A stretch of 64,000 nt of DNA from positions 124,001 through 188,000 of the forward strand of contig CAWGEA010000003.1 of NCBI GenBank assembly GCA_963821495.1, read 5' to 3'. The translations under genes and the position numbers were made by a program. Origin of the DNA: AC-32 sp963821495 (GTDB lineage: Bacteria; Actinomycetota; Thermoleophilia; Gaiellales; Gaiellaceae). Shown here piece by piece: positions 42,455 through 51,079 of this stretch; position 1 is the first letter of the stretch; each line of letters begins with the position of its first letter. Under the pieces are notes generated by a model. That model ran no database searches. It was given only the letters and a program-made list of their open reading frames with translations, and had not been told where the DNA came from.

Positions 42455-44146
42455 ATGGCCGACCTCGCACGACGCCTCTCGGTTGCGCGCGGCGATGAGC
42501 CGGCCGATCTGGTTGTCCGCGGCGGTCGGGTCTTCTCCGTCTTCACGCGCGAGTGGCTCGAGAGCGACGCCGCGGTCGTCGACGGCTACGTCGCCGGCCT
42601 CGGCGACTACGAGGGCGCGGAGGTGCTTGACGCCTCCGGCCGCTACGTCGTACCGGGCTTCATCGACGCGCACATGCACCTCGAGACCACGAAGCTGCTG
42701 GTGGACGAGTTCGCACGGCTGGTGCTCCCGCTGGGGACGACCACCGTCGTCGTCGACCCGCACGAGATCGCGAACGTGCTCGGCACGGACGGCGTGCACT
42801 GGCTGCTCGACATCTGCAGCGACCTCCCGCTCGACGTCTACTTCATGGCTTCGTCGTGCGTCCCGGCCTCGTCCTTCGAGTCCCCGCGGCGGCCGCTCAC
42901 CCCCGGCGACCTCGAGGGACTGCTGCGGCGGCGGCGGGTGATCGGGCTCGCCGAGATGATGAACTTCCCCGGCGTGGTCTCGGGCGACGAGCACGAGCTC
43001 GAGAAGCTCGCGCTCCCCGGCGCGGAGCACGTGGACGGCCACGCCCCGGGCTTACTCGGCAAGACGCTGAACGCCTACGCCGCGGCCGGGATCTACTCCG
43101 ACCACGAGGCTTTCACGATCGAGGAAGGGCGCGAGCGGCTGCGGGCCGGAATGTGGTTGCTGATCCGCGAGGCCTCCGCCGCGCGCAACCTCCAGGCGCT
43201 GATCCCGCTGGCGAAGGAGTACGGCCCGGCCCGCCTCGCCTTCTGCACCGACGACCGCGAGCCCGAGCACATCGCCGAGGACGGCCACATCAACGCGATG
43301 GTGCGCGACGCCGTCGCGGCAGGCGTCCCGCCCGAGGACGCGCTCGTGATGGCGACGCTCAACCCGGCGACCTGGCACCGGCTCGGCCACCTCGGCGCGA
43401 TCGCCCCCGGCTACCAGGCAGACCTCCTGCTGCTCCCAGACCTCGAGTCCTTCGTCCCGGAGACCGTGCTCAAGCGGGGCCGCCCGCCCGACGACGTCGT
43501 CCGGATCGAGGTGCCCGAGTGGGTCAAGCACACCGTCCGCGTGCGACACGTCGCCGCCAGCGACTTCGCGATCCCGTGGGAGGGAGGGAGCGCCCGTGTG
43601 ATCGGCGTGATCCCCGACCAGATCGTGACCGAGTCGCTCGTCGAGGAGCCGACCGTCGAGGACGGGTACGCCGTCGCCGACCCCGAGCGCGACCTCGCCA
43701 AGATCGCGGTCGTCGAGCGCCACCTCGGCACCGGGCGGATGGCGGTCGGGCTGGTGCGCGGCTTCGGCCTGCGATCCGGCGCGCTCGCGTCCACCTTCTC
43801 GCACGACGGCCACAACATCGTCGTCGTCGGCGTCGAGGAGCACGACATGGCACGGGCGATCGGGCGGCTGACCGAGATCGGCGGAGGCGTGGTCGTCGCC
43901 GAGGATCGCGGCGTTCGGGCGGAGCTACCGCTGCCGATCGCCGGCCTGATCTCGGATGCACCCCTCGAGGAGGTCGTCGAGCGGAGCCGCGGCTGCATCG
44001 CGGCGGCTGCGAAGCTCGGCTGCACGCTGCCCTCGCCGTTCCAGACGATGGCGTTTCTCGCGCTGTCGGTGATCCCGAGCCTGAAGATCACCGACCGGGG
44101 CCTCGTCGACGTCGACCGCTTCGAGCTCGTGCCGCTCAGGGCGTGA
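42455..44146 (+). CDS. ade: Adenine deaminase
   Basis: A 563-residue amidohydrolase converting adenine to hypoxanthine. Metal motif is VVPGFIDAHMHLETTKL; then VDPHEIANVLG, a conserved glutamate in GLAEMMNFPGV, GHAPGLLGKTLNAYAAAGIYSDHEAF and FCTDDREPEHIAEDGH. The C-terminal domain FQTMAFLALSVIPSLKITDRGLVDV is diagnostic of Ade rather than eukaryote-like adenosine deaminases. The ATG 42455 lies in the short divergent region opposite xdh. Coupled downstream by GTGA. Confidence 0.95.
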   Translation: MADLARRLSVARGDEPADLVVRGGRVFSVFTREWLESDAAVVDGYVAGLGDYEGAEVLDASGRYVVPGFIDAHMHLETTKLLVDEFARLVLPLGTTTVVVDPHEIANVLGTDGVHWLLDICSDLPLDVYFMASSCVPASSFESPRRPLTPGDLEGLLRRRRVIGLAEMMNFPGVVSGDEHELEKLALPGAEHVDGHAPGLLGKTLNAYAAAGIYSDHEAFTIEEGRERLRAGMWLLIREASAARNLQALIPLAKEYGPARLAFCTDDREPEHIAEDGHINAMVRDAVAAGVPPEDALVMATLNPATWHRLGHLGAIAPGYQADLLLLPDLESFVPETVLKRGRPPDDVVRIEVPEWVKHTVRVRHVAASDFAIPWEGGSARVIGVIPDQIVTESLVEEPTVEDGYAVADPERDLAKIAVVERHLGTGRMAVGLVRGFGLRSGALASTFSHDGHNIVVVGVEEHDMARAIGRLTEIGGGVVVAEDRGVRAELPLPIAGLISDAPLEEVVERSRGCIAAAAKLGCTLPSPFQTMAFLALSVIPSLKITDRGLVDVDRFELVPLRA

Positions 44147-45453
44147 AGCGGCTGTTCGCCAACGCCCACGTCGTCGTGATGGACGACGAGGGGACCGAGC
44201 ACGAGGACGGCTGGCTGCTCGTCGAGGACGGCATGGTGGCCGCGGTCGGCGCGGGCGCGGAGCCGGAGGCGGGCGAGCGCGTCGACCTCGGCGGCGCGCT
44301 GGTCACGCCCGGCCTCGTCAACACCCATCACCACCTGTACCAGACGCTCACGCGCGCGCGGGCGCAGGAGTCGAGCCTCTTCGGCTGGCTGAAGGCGCTC
44401 TACCCGGTGTGGGCACGGCTCGACGAGGAAGCGGAGCACGCGGCCGCGCGCACCGGGCTGGCCGAGCTCGCGCTCTCCGGCTGCACGACCGTCTTCGACC
44501 ACCACTACGTCTTCCCGCGCGGCGCCGGCGACCTGATCGAGGCGGAGATGACGGCCGCGCGCGAGCTCGGCGTGCGGCTCGTGCCCTCGCGCGGGTCGAT
44601 GGACCTCGGCGAGTCGGGCGGCGGCCTGCCGCCGGACTCGCTCGTCGAGGACGCGGACACCGTGCTGGCCGAGACGGAGCGGCTCGCGTCGCGGTACCCC
44701 GAGCTCGTGGTCGCGCCGTGCTCGCCGTTCTCGGTGACGGGCCACCTGATGCGCGAGTCGGCGGAGCTCGCGCGCCGGCTCGGACTGACCCTGCATACGC
44801 ACCTGGCCGAGACGGTCGAGGAGGAGGAGTACTGCCGCGAGCTCTACGGCTGCAGGCCGGTCGAGTACCTGGAGCGGCTCGGCTGGCTCGACGACGACGT
44901 CTGGTGCGCCCACTGCGTCCACCTCGACGAGCGCGACGTGGCGCGTTTCGGCGAGACCGGTACGGGGGTTGCGCACTGCCCGTCCTCGAACCTCCGCCTG
45001 GGCGCGGGGGTCGCGCCCGTGCGGGCGCTGCTCGACGCGCAGGTGCGCGTCGGGCTCGGCGTCGACGGCTCGGCCTCGAACGAGCGGGGCGACCTCTTTC
45101 TGGAGGTCAAGCAGGCGCTGCTCGTCGCGCGCGGCCGCGGCGGGCCGGACGCACTGACGGCACGAGAGGCGCTGCGGCTCGGGACGCGCGGGGGCGCGTC
45201 GGTGCTGAAGCGGGACGACCTCGGCTCGCTCGAGCCGGGCAAGCGCGCCGACTTCGCGGTCTGGCGCGTGGACGGGCTCGAGCTCGGCGGCGCCGACGAC
45301 CTGGTCGCCGGTCTCGTCTTCAGCGGGCCACACCGCGTCGACCGGCTCGTCGTGGCGGGCGAGGACGTCGTGCGCGACGGCCACCTGGTGCACGCGGACG
45401 AGGCCGAGATCGCCCGCGAGCACCGGCGCGCCGCGGCGCGCTTCGCCGGCTAG
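44143..45453 (+). CDS. 8-oxoguanine deaminase-type amidohydrolase
   Basis: A 436-residue member of the ATZ/TRZ amidohydrolases. Zinc ligands are in TPGLVNTHHHLYQTLTRA, LTLHTHLAETVEEEEYC, WCAHCVHLDERD and GLGVDGSASNERG. Around them, GCTTVFDHHYVFP, LVPSRGSMDLGESGGGLPPDS and APCSPFSVT closely follow the 8-oxoguanine deaminase group, which makes urate from 8-oxoguanine and thus feeds the PuuD/UraH/UraD genes directly. Guanine or triazine deamination is a weaker alternative. GTG 44143 overlaps the ade stop. Confidence 0.85.
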   Translation: MKRLFANAHVVVMDDEGTEHEDGWLLVEDGMVAAVGAGAEPEAGERVDLGGALVTPGLVNTHHHLYQTLTRARAQESSLFGWLKALYPVWARLDEEAEHAAARTGLAELALSGCTTVFDHHYVFPRGAGDLIEAEMTAARELGVRLVPSRGSMDLGESGGGLPPDSLVEDADTVLAETERLASRYPELVVAPCSPFSVTGHLMRESAELARRLGLTLHTHLAETVEEEEYCRELYGCRPVEYLERLGWLDDDVWCAHCVHLDERDVARFGETGTGVAHCPSSNLRLGAGVAPVRALLDAQVRVGLGVDGSASNERGDLFLEVKQALLVARGRGGPDALTAREALRLGTRGGASVLKRDDLGSLEPGKRADFAVWRVDGLELGGADDLVAGLVFSGPHRVDRLVVAGEDVVRDGHLVHADEAEIAREHRRAAARFAG

Positions 45454-46391
45454 TGGCGTTCCCGCCCGCGCGCGGCGAGCGGCTGCCGTGGGACGCGCTG
45501 CCGGGCACCGTGCGCAGGGGGATCGAGGAGAGGCTCCGCTCGCCGGTGGTCGACGCGGAGACGCAGCACGGCGGCTTCTCGCCGGGTGTCGCCGCACGCC
45601 TGCAGCTCGAGGACGGCCGCCGCGCCTTCGCCAAGGCGGTGGGCCCGGAGCGGAACCCCGACTCGCCGGAGTTCCATCGCCGTGAGGCGCGGGTTGCGGC
45701 GGCGCTGCCGCCGGAGACGCCCGCGCCGCGGTTGCTGTTCTCGCTCGACGAGCAGGGCTGGGTGGCGCTCGTCTTCGAGGACGTCGACGGGCACGAGCCG
45801 CGGCTGCCGTGGCAGCCGGACGAGCTCGTGCGCGTGCTCGACGCGCTGGGCGACCTCGCGGAAACGCTGACGCCCGCACCGATCGCGGCACCGCCGGTCG
45901 AGGAGGCGCTGGACGAGCTCTTCCACGGCTGGCGCACGCTCGCCTCCGATGCCGAGAGCGTCGACTCATGGGCGGCGGAGCACGTCGACAAGCTCTGCGC
46001 GCTGGAGGCCGCCTGGGCCGCCGCGGCCGCCGGCGAGACGCTTCTGCACTGCGACGTGCGCGCCGACAACATCCTGCTCACCTCGGAGCGCGTCGTCCTC
46101 GTCGACTGGCCGCACGCCTGCGTCGGAGCCCCGTGGATCGACCTGCTCGCGTTCCTGCCGAGCGTCGCGATGCAGGGCGGGCCGCACCCGTGGGTGCTGT
46201 TCGAGTCGCATCCCGTCGGCCGCGACGTTCCGCCCGAACGGCTGCAGCCGGTGCTGGCGGCGCTCGCAGGGTTCTTCCTGCAGCGCTCGACGCTGCCGCC
46301 TGCGCCCGGCCTCTCGACACTGCGCGAGTTCCAGCGCGGTCAGGGCGTCGCGGCGCTCGCGTGGCTCCGGCGCAGCCTGGGCGCGTCGTAG
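45453..46391 (+). CDS. Aminoglycoside phosphotransferase (APH)-fold protein
   Basis: A 312-residue kinase-like protein. The Brenner motif is intact in LLHCDVRADNILLT, the metal aspartate in VVLVDWPHACVG, and an ATP-lysine candidate lies in RRAFAKAVG. GTG 45453 overlaps the 8-oxoguanine deaminase stop (TAGTG), and the gene is followed 12 bases later by uraH, so it is embedded in the purine operon. Its substrate is unknown; a purine nucleoside, ureide or toxic analogue are possibilities, and antibiotic resistance is not implied. Confidence 0.8.
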   Translation: MAFPPARGERLPWDALPGTVRRGIEERLRSPVVDAETQHGGFSPGVAARLQLEDGRRAFAKAVGPERNPDSPEFHRREARVAAALPPETPAPRLLFSLDEQGWVALVFEDVDGHEPRLPWQPDELVRVLDALGDLAETLTPAPIAAPPVEEALDELFHGWRTLASDAESVDSWAAEHVDKLCALEAAWAAAAAGETLLHCDVRADNILLTSERVVLVDWPHACVGAPWIDLLAFLPSVAMQGGPHPWVLFESHPVGRDVPPERLQPVLAALAGFFLQRSTLPPAPGLSTLREFQRGQGVAALAWLRRSLGAS

Positions 46392-46403
46392 AGTTCGCGC
46401 GCA

Positions 46404-46694
46404 GTGGCCGTCTCGCTCTCTACGCACGTCCTCGACACCGAGCGCGGACGGCCCCGGAGCGGCGTGAAGGTCGAGCTGCGTCGCGGCGGCGAGGTCGTGG
46501 CGAGCTCCGAGACCGACGGCGACGGCCGCGCACGGCTGGCCGAGGGGCTCGAGCCCGGCCGCTACCGGCTCGCGTTCGAGCCGCCTTCGCCCTACTTCCG
46601 GCGCGTCGAGCTGGAGCTCGAGCTCGAGGACGGCCACCACCACGTGCCGCTGCTCGTGTCGTCGTTCGGATGCGCGACCTACCGCGGCAGCTGA
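46404..46694 (+). CDS. uraH: 5-hydroxyisourate hydrolase
   Basis: A 96-residue transthyretin-like enzyme. LSTHVLDTERGRP holds the first catalytic histidine and the C-terminal YRGS tetrapeptide is diagnostic; YRLAFEPPSPYFRR and HHHVPLLVSSFGCATYRGS complete the fold. It converts the product of urate oxidation to OHCU. It is short at the N-terminus compared with some relatives (about 110 residues). GTG 46404; the last eight codons overlap uraD. Confidence 0.93.
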   Translation: MAVSLSTHVLDTERGRPRSGVKVELRRGGEVVASSETDGDGRARLAEGLEPGRYRLAFEPPSPYFRRVELELELEDGHHHVPLLVSSFGCATYRGS

Positions 46695-47107
46695 GCGTCG
46701 AGCAGCTTTCGGAGCTGTTCGAGGGCCGCACGCGCCTCGTCGAGCTGCTGGCACGGCGGGCCGACCCACTCGACGCGGCTCCGGAGGTGATCGCGGAGCT
46801 CGACGAGGCCGAGAAGCTCGAGGCGCTGAACGCCCATCCCGCGGTCGGCGCCGGCAACCTCTCGGCCCGCTCCGCGAAGGAGCAGGGCGCCGCTGCCGAG
46901 CCGGCTGTGGTGACCGAGCTCGCGTACCTGAACCAGGTCTACGAGGAGAAGTTCGGCTTTCGCTTCGTCGTCTTCGTCGATCGCCGCCCGAAGGCCGCGA
47001 TCCTCGAGGTGCTGCGTGCGCGGCTCGAGCGGTCGCGCGAGGAGGAGCTCGAGACCGCGCTCGGCGAGCTCGTGGCGATCGCCCGCGACCGCTGGCAGCG
47101 CGGCTGA
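46670..47107 (+). CDS. uraD: OHCU decarboxylase
   Basis: A 145-residue helical enzyme that makes S-allantoin from OHCU. The catalytic histidine is in EALNAHPAVGAGNL and the following glutamate in SAKEQGAAA. YLNQVYEEKFGFRFVVFVDRRPKAAILEVLRARL matches the conserved C-terminal half. It is somewhat shorter than the usual 165 residues at the N-terminus. ATG 46670 lies inside the uraH frame, a 25-base overlap, and its TGA overlaps the puuD ATG. Confidence 0.92.
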   Translation: MRDLPRQLSVEQLSELFEGRTRLVELLARRADPLDAAPEVIAELDEAEKLEALNAHPAVGAGNLSARSAKEQGAAAEPAVVTELAYLNQVYEEKFGFRFVVFVDRRPKAAILEVLRARLERSREEELETALGELVAIARDRWQRG

Positions 47108-48291
47108 TGGATCCGTACGCGAACGAGTGGCTGCAGTTCCTGGCGCGCTGGCTGCACGTCGTCGCCGGGATCGTCTGGATCGGGACGTCGTTCTACTTCG
47201 TCGCGCTCGACAACCACCTGCGGTCGCCGGCGCGAGGGGAAGACGTCGAGCGTGGAGTCGGCGGCGAGACCTGGGAGATCCACGGCGGCGGCTTCTATCG
47301 GATCGAGAAGTACCAGCTCGCGCCGCCGCAACTGCCGGACGTCCTGCACTGGTTCAAGTGGGAGGCGTACACGACCTGGCTGTCGGGCTTCGCGCTGTTC
47401 GTCGTCCTCTACTACTTCAACGCCGACACGTACCTCGTCGAGGCCGGCGGCCCGCTCGGCACGGGCTGGGCGATCGTCGTCAGCGTGGTGCTGCTGGTGG
47501 TGGCCTGGGTCGTGTACGACGGGCTCTGCCGGCTGCTGCCGAGCGAGCTCGAGCTGGCCGGGGCGATGGTGGCGCTGACGACGCTCGCGGCGTGGGGCTG
47601 CTCCGAGCTGTTCGCGCCGCGCGCCGCGTACCTGCAGGTCGGCGCGATGCTCGGCACGATCATGGTCGCGAACGTCTTCTTCGTGATCATCCCGGCGCAC
47701 CGTGAGCTGATCCGGGCGAAGGAGGCCTACCGCGAGCCCGACCCCGCCGCCGCACTGCGCGGCAAGCAGCGGTCGGTGCACAACAACTACCTGACGTTGC
47801 CGGTCGTCTTCGCGATGCTGAGCAACCACTTCCCGAGCGCGTACGGCCACAGCTACGCCTGGCTCGTGCTCGTCGCGCTGATGGCGATCGGCGCGTGGAT
47901 CCGGCACTTCTTCAACCTGCGTCATGCGGGACGGACGGTGTGGTGGATCCCGCTGACTGCGGCACTCGGGATCGCCGCGGTGGCGGTGGCGATCCGACCT
48001 TCGGACAACCCGGGCACGGCGGCCGCGAGCGCCGGCACGTCGTTCCCGCGAGCGCAGTCGATCGTCCGGCAGCGCTGCGTGCCATGCCACTCCGCAAGCC
48101 CGACGCGCGTGGCCGCGGCGCCGCTCGGCATCCAGCTCGACACCGCCGAGCAGATGCATGCGCAGGCCTCGGCGATCGAGCGCGTAGCCGTCGAGTCGAG
48201 CACGATGCCGCTCGGGAACGCGACGGGGATGACGGCGGCCGAGCGCGCCGAGCTCGGGGCCTGGATCCGCTCGGGCGCGAAGATCAAGTAG
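47107..48291 (+). CDS. puuD: Membrane urate oxidase PuuD with C-terminal cytochrome c domain
   Basis: A 394-residue protein. The PuuD domain has about eight helices with histidine-rich loops: LARWLHVVAGIVWIGTSFYFVALDNHL, WEIHGGGFYRIEKYQLAPP, WFKWEAYTTWLSGF, and HNNYLTLPVVFAMLSNHFPSAYGH. The C-terminal 100 residues hold one haem c site, RQRCVPCHS, with a possible axial methionine in ESSTMPLGNATGM. This fusion sends electrons from urate to the respiratory chain instead of producing H2O2 as soluble uricase does. ATG overlaps the uraD stop (TGATG). No separate urate oxidase is present. Confidence 0.92.
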   Translation: MDPYANEWLQFLARWLHVVAGIVWIGTSFYFVALDNHLRSPARGEDVERGVGGETWEIHGGGFYRIEKYQLAPPQLPDVLHWFKWEAYTTWLSGFALFVVLYYFNADTYLVEAGGPLGTGWAIVVSVVLLVVAWVVYDGLCRLLPSELELAGAMVALTTLAAWGCSELFAPRAAYLQVGAMLGTIMVANVFFVIIPAHRELIRAKEAYREPDPAAALRGKQRSVHNNYLTLPVVFAMLSNHFPSAYGHSYAWLVLVALMAIGAWIRHFFNLRHAGRTVWWIPLTAALGIAAVAVAIRPSDNPGTAAASAGTSFPRAQSIVRQRCVPCHSASPTRVAAAPLGIQLDTAEQMHAQASAIERVAVESSTMPLGNATGMTAAERAELGAWIRSGAKIK

Positions 48292-48300
48292 GTTCGGCTC

Positions 48301-48708
48301 GTGCTGGAGATCGCCTCCGGAGACTTCCGCTTCGCCGGGCGCCTCGAGGAGGAGGCCGCGCCTGCGACGGTGGCCGCGTTCCGGCGGCTGCTGCCGCTGG
48401 AGAGCCGGGTGATCCACGCGCGCTGGAGCGGCGAGGCGTGCTGGATCCCGTTCGGCGACCTCGACGTCGGCTTCGGCCCCGAGAACGCGACGTGCTACCC
48501 CGCGCCCGGCCAGCTGCTGTTCTACCCCGGCGGGGTCAGCGAGACCGAGATCCTGTTCCCGTACGGCTCGACCTCGTTCGCAAGCAAGGCAGGCGCGCTC
48601 GCCGGCAACCACTTCGCGACGGTGACGGAGGGAGTCGAGCTCCTGGCGAAGCTGGGCCGGAAAGCCCTCTGGGAGGGCGCGCAACCACTCCGAATCACCG
48701 AGACCTGA
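48301..48708 (+). CDS. DUF3830 (cyclophilin-like) protein
   Basis: A 135-residue protein. RLEEEAAPATVAAFRRLLPLESRVIHARWSGEACWIPFGDL and PAPGQLLFYPGGVSETEILFPYG match DUF3830, a cyclophilin-fold family often found beside allantoin or hydantoin genes. It lacks obvious catalytic residues of peptidyl-prolyl isomerases. GTG 48301 follows the puuD stop by nine bases, making it the last gene of the plus-strand purine operon, before a strong hairpin. Confidence 0.85.
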   Translation: MLEIASGDFRFAGRLEEEAAPATVAAFRRLLPLESRVIHARWSGEACWIPFGDLDVGFGPENATCYPAPGQLLFYPGGVSETEILFPYGSTSFASKAGALAGNHFATVTEGVELLAKLGRKALWEGAQPLRITET

Positions 48709-48725
48709 GCGGGCGGCTGAGTCCG

Positions 48726-48750
48726 CTCCCCACCCTCATTGGGTGGGGAG
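48726..48750. terminator. Hairpin terminator at the end of the purine operon
   Basis: CTCCCCACCC (48726-48735) and GGGTGGGGAG (48741-48750) form a perfect ten-base-pair stem with a TCATT loop. It follows the DUF3830 stop by 17 bases and precedes the stop of the convergent amidohydrolase. Likely to act in both directions. Confidence 0.7.
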
Positions 48751-48829
48751 GAGGTTCCACCCGCCACCCGCGGTGAGCGTATCCCACGAAGGCGCGCGTG
48801 TCTCTGACTCGACGGCGCCGAAGGTGTGC

Positions 48830-49888
48830 CTAGTCGTCCACAGCCGCGGCCCGCGCGCCGAGCGCGCCGGCCAGCACCTCGACTCCAAGCTCGGCGTCGT
48901 CGGTCGAGGAGTGCTCCCCCGGCGAGTGGCTGATCCCGCCGTTCAGGCTGCGGACGAACAGCATGGCCGTCGGCACCCCGGCGGCCGCCAGTACACCCGC
49001 GTCGTGGCCCGCGCCCGAGGCGAGCTCGACGGCCGGAAGCCCGCGCCGCTCGAGCTCCTCGCGCAGCACGCCCGTCACGTGCGGGTCCATCGCCACCGCC
49101 TTCGTCCGCGAGAGAGTTGCCGGGACGACCGCGCACACCTCCTCCAGCCGGGCGTCGTCGGGCGCGCGCACGTCCACGCTCAAGACCGCCCGCCCCGGGA
49201 TCACGTTCGTGGCGCCGGGCTCGGCGAGTAGCCGGCCAACCGTCGCAACGGCGCCATCGACCGCAGCCGCGGCGTCGCGCAGCCGCAGGACGAGCTCGGC
49301 CGCCGCGACCAGCGCGTCGTCCCGACCTGTCATCGGCGTCGTCCCGGCGTGACCCTCGCGGCCCTCCAGCACCACCTCACCGCGCGCGCTCGCGGCGATC
49401 GCGCTCACGACCGCGAGCGGCGCGCCCGCCGCCTCCAGCCGCGGGCCCTGCTCCACGTGCAGCTCGACGAACGAAGCCGGCCGCGGGTCGAGCCCCGCCG
49501 CGCACAGCGCCCGCGAGCCGACGCAACCCCGCCCGCTCCAGCCCTCCTCGTCGCGAAACGCCACGACGACGAGCGACCGCTCCTGGGCGCCCAGACGCTC
49601 CACCGCCTCGAGGCCGCCGACCACGCCGAGCGCGCCGTCGAAGCGCCCGCCCTGCGGCACCGAGTCGAGATGGGAGCCGGTCCAGACCTCCGGCAGCTCG
49701 GGCCGCCGCCCACGCAAGCGCCCGAAGAGGTTCCCTGCCGCGTCGGCCTCGACCTCGAGCCCGGCGGCCCGCATCCACCCGGCCATGAGCGCGTGCGCCT
49801 CGTCTTCCTCCGCGCTTCCGCCGAGGCGGTTCGCGCCCGGCCCGCCGCCGATCGCGTAGAGCTCGTCCAGCCGCTCGAGCACGCGCAT
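48830..49888 (-). CDS. Allantoate amidohydrolase / N-carbamoyl amino acid hydrolase family
   Basis: A 352-residue M20 metallohydrolase. Dinuclear zinc ligands are in TGSHLDSVPQGGRFDGALGV, FRDEEGWSGRG, ELHVEQGPRLE and ISHSPGEHSS; the dimerisation domain has GREGHAGTTPMTGRDDAL. The context, after xanthine oxidation, PuuD, UraH and UraD, favours allantoate as substrate, releasing ammonia toward ureidoglycolate. At 352 residues it is shorter than typical 410-residue members. ATG 49888 preferred over TTG 49894. Cotranscribed with the MFS carrier upstream. Confidence 0.88.
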   Translation of the reverse strand: MRVLERLDELYAIGGGPGANRLGGSAEEDEAHALMAGWMRAAGLEVEADAAGNLFGRLRGRRPELPEVWTGSHLDSVPQGGRFDGALGVVGGLEAVERLGAQERSLVVVAFRDEEGWSGRGCVGSRALCAAGLDPRPASFVELHVEQGPRLEAAGAPLAVVSAIAASARGEVVLEGREGHAGTTPMTGRDDALVAAAELVLRLRDAAAAVDGAVATVGRLLAEPGATNVIPGRAVLSVDVRAPDDARLEEVCAVVPATLSRTKAVAMDPHVTGVLREELERRGLPAVELASGAGHDAGVLAAAGVPTAMLFVRSLNGGISHSPGEHSSTDDAELGVEVLAGALGARAAAVDD

Positions 49889-49897
49889 CGGCAAACC

Positions 49898-51073
49898 CTA
49901 CGACCGCAGCGGCCGCAGCAGCTGGACGCCGGCGAGCGGGAACGCGGCCGCGAGCGCGAAGCCCACGCGCCACGAGCTCACCGCGACGATCGCCGCAAAC
50001 GCCGGTGGCACGACCGCGCCCGCCGCCGCGAGCGCGCTCTGCTGCATCCCAAGCGCCGCGCCGCTCCGGCGGCTCCCGGCGATCTCGGCCGCGGCGGTGA
50101 ACGACAGGCCGTTCCACGCCATCGAGAGGCCGCCTGCGACGACGAAGGCGGGCACCAGCACGACCAGCGGCGCGGAGAGTACGGCCGCCGCGATCGCCAG
50201 CGTCGCCGCCGAGCCGAGCCCCACCAGCCTCAGCGGCCGCAGCCGGGAGCCGACCCGGTCCGACCAGCGGCCGCCGCCGATGCGCAGGAACGCCGCGACG
50301 ACCTGCACAGCGCCGAGCACGCCCGCGGCGGCCGCAGGCGAAAGCCCACGCTCGTCGTGCAGGAAGAGCACGAGGAAGCCCATCACCGCCAGCTGCGCGA
50401 CGAGGTAGAAGCTGCTGCCGGCGCAGAGGAGCCACAGCCGGCGGTCGTGCAGGGTCGCGCCGAGCCCGCGTGGCTCGAGCGCGTCGTCGCCGGCTCGCCC
50501 TTCGCGCTCCCGGATCGCAACGAGACCGAAGAGCGCACCCGCGGCGCAGAGAACCGCGAGGAACACGAACGCCGAACGCAGCCCGAGCGCCGGCAAGACG
50601 AGCGCGGAGATCAGACCGCCGAGTGGGATCGCCGTCTGGCGCACGCCCAGCGCGAAGCCCCGCTCGGCCGCCGGGAACCACTGCATCACCGCCCGACCGC
50701 TTGCGGCGTTGACGCTCGCCCCGGCAGCCCCTGCGAGCCCGATGAGCACGAGCAGCGACCCGACCTTGCCCGCGTACCCGGCCGCGACGAGCGCCACCGC
50801 GCAGCCGCCGAGGCCCGTGGCCAGCACGAGCCGCTCACCGACGCGGTCGGCGAGCAGACCCCACGGCAGCAGCGTCAGCAGGGTCCCGATCCAGAGGCTG
50901 TCGAGCACGAGGCCGACCTGCACGAGGCTCAGGTCGTGCGCGTCCCGCAGCGCGGGCGCCAGCACGGGCAGGCCGACGATCACCGCCGAGAAGGCCGTCT
51001 GGGCCGCGGTGCCGGCGGCCAGCACCAGCCACCGGTAGCGACTCAGAGCCTGAACCTGTTGAACACGACTCAA
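49898..51073 (-). CDS. MFS transporter
   Basis: A 391-residue carrier with 12 predicted helices. The loop 2-3 motif GLLADRVGERLVLATGLGG and the later WSDRVGSRLRPLRLVGLG are typical of the major facilitator superfamily. It lies nine bases upstream of the allantoate amidohydrolase gene, so ureide or nitrogenous substrate uptake is likely. The start is uncertain: TTG 51073 gives a short cytoplasmic leader before helix 1 (RWLVLAAGTAAQTAF); no ribosome-binding site stands out. Confidence 0.85.
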   Translation of the reverse strand: MSRVQQVQALSRYRWLVLAAGTAAQTAFSAVIVGLPVLAPALRDAHDLSLVQVGLVLDSLWIGTLLTLLPWGLLADRVGERLVLATGLGGCAVALVAAGYAGKVGSLLVLIGLAGAAGASVNAASGRAVMQWFPAAERGFALGVRQTAIPLGGLISALVLPALGLRSAFVFLAVLCAAGALFGLVAIREREGRAGDDALEPRGLGATLHDRRLWLLCAGSSFYLVAQLAVMGFLVLFLHDERGLSPAAAAGVLGAVQVVAAFLRIGGGRWSDRVGSRLRPLRLVGLGSAATLAIAAAVLSAPLVVLVPAFVVAGGLSMAWNGLSFTAAAEIAGSRRSGAALGMQQSALAAAGAVVPPAFAAIVAVSSWRVGFALAAAFPLAGVQLLRPLRS

Positions 51074-51079
51074 CGCTAT

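Noticed and set aside
42856..45453. An 865-codon frame suggesting an adenine deaminase/8-oxoguanine deaminase fusion
   Set aside because: The first part is the wrong frame of adenine deaminase. The two deaminases are separate genes joined by GTGA at 44143.
45453..46391. Aminoglycoside resistance gene
   Set aside because: Only the fold and Brenner motif match APH; the operon context is purine catabolism and the N-terminal part is unlike resistance enzymes.
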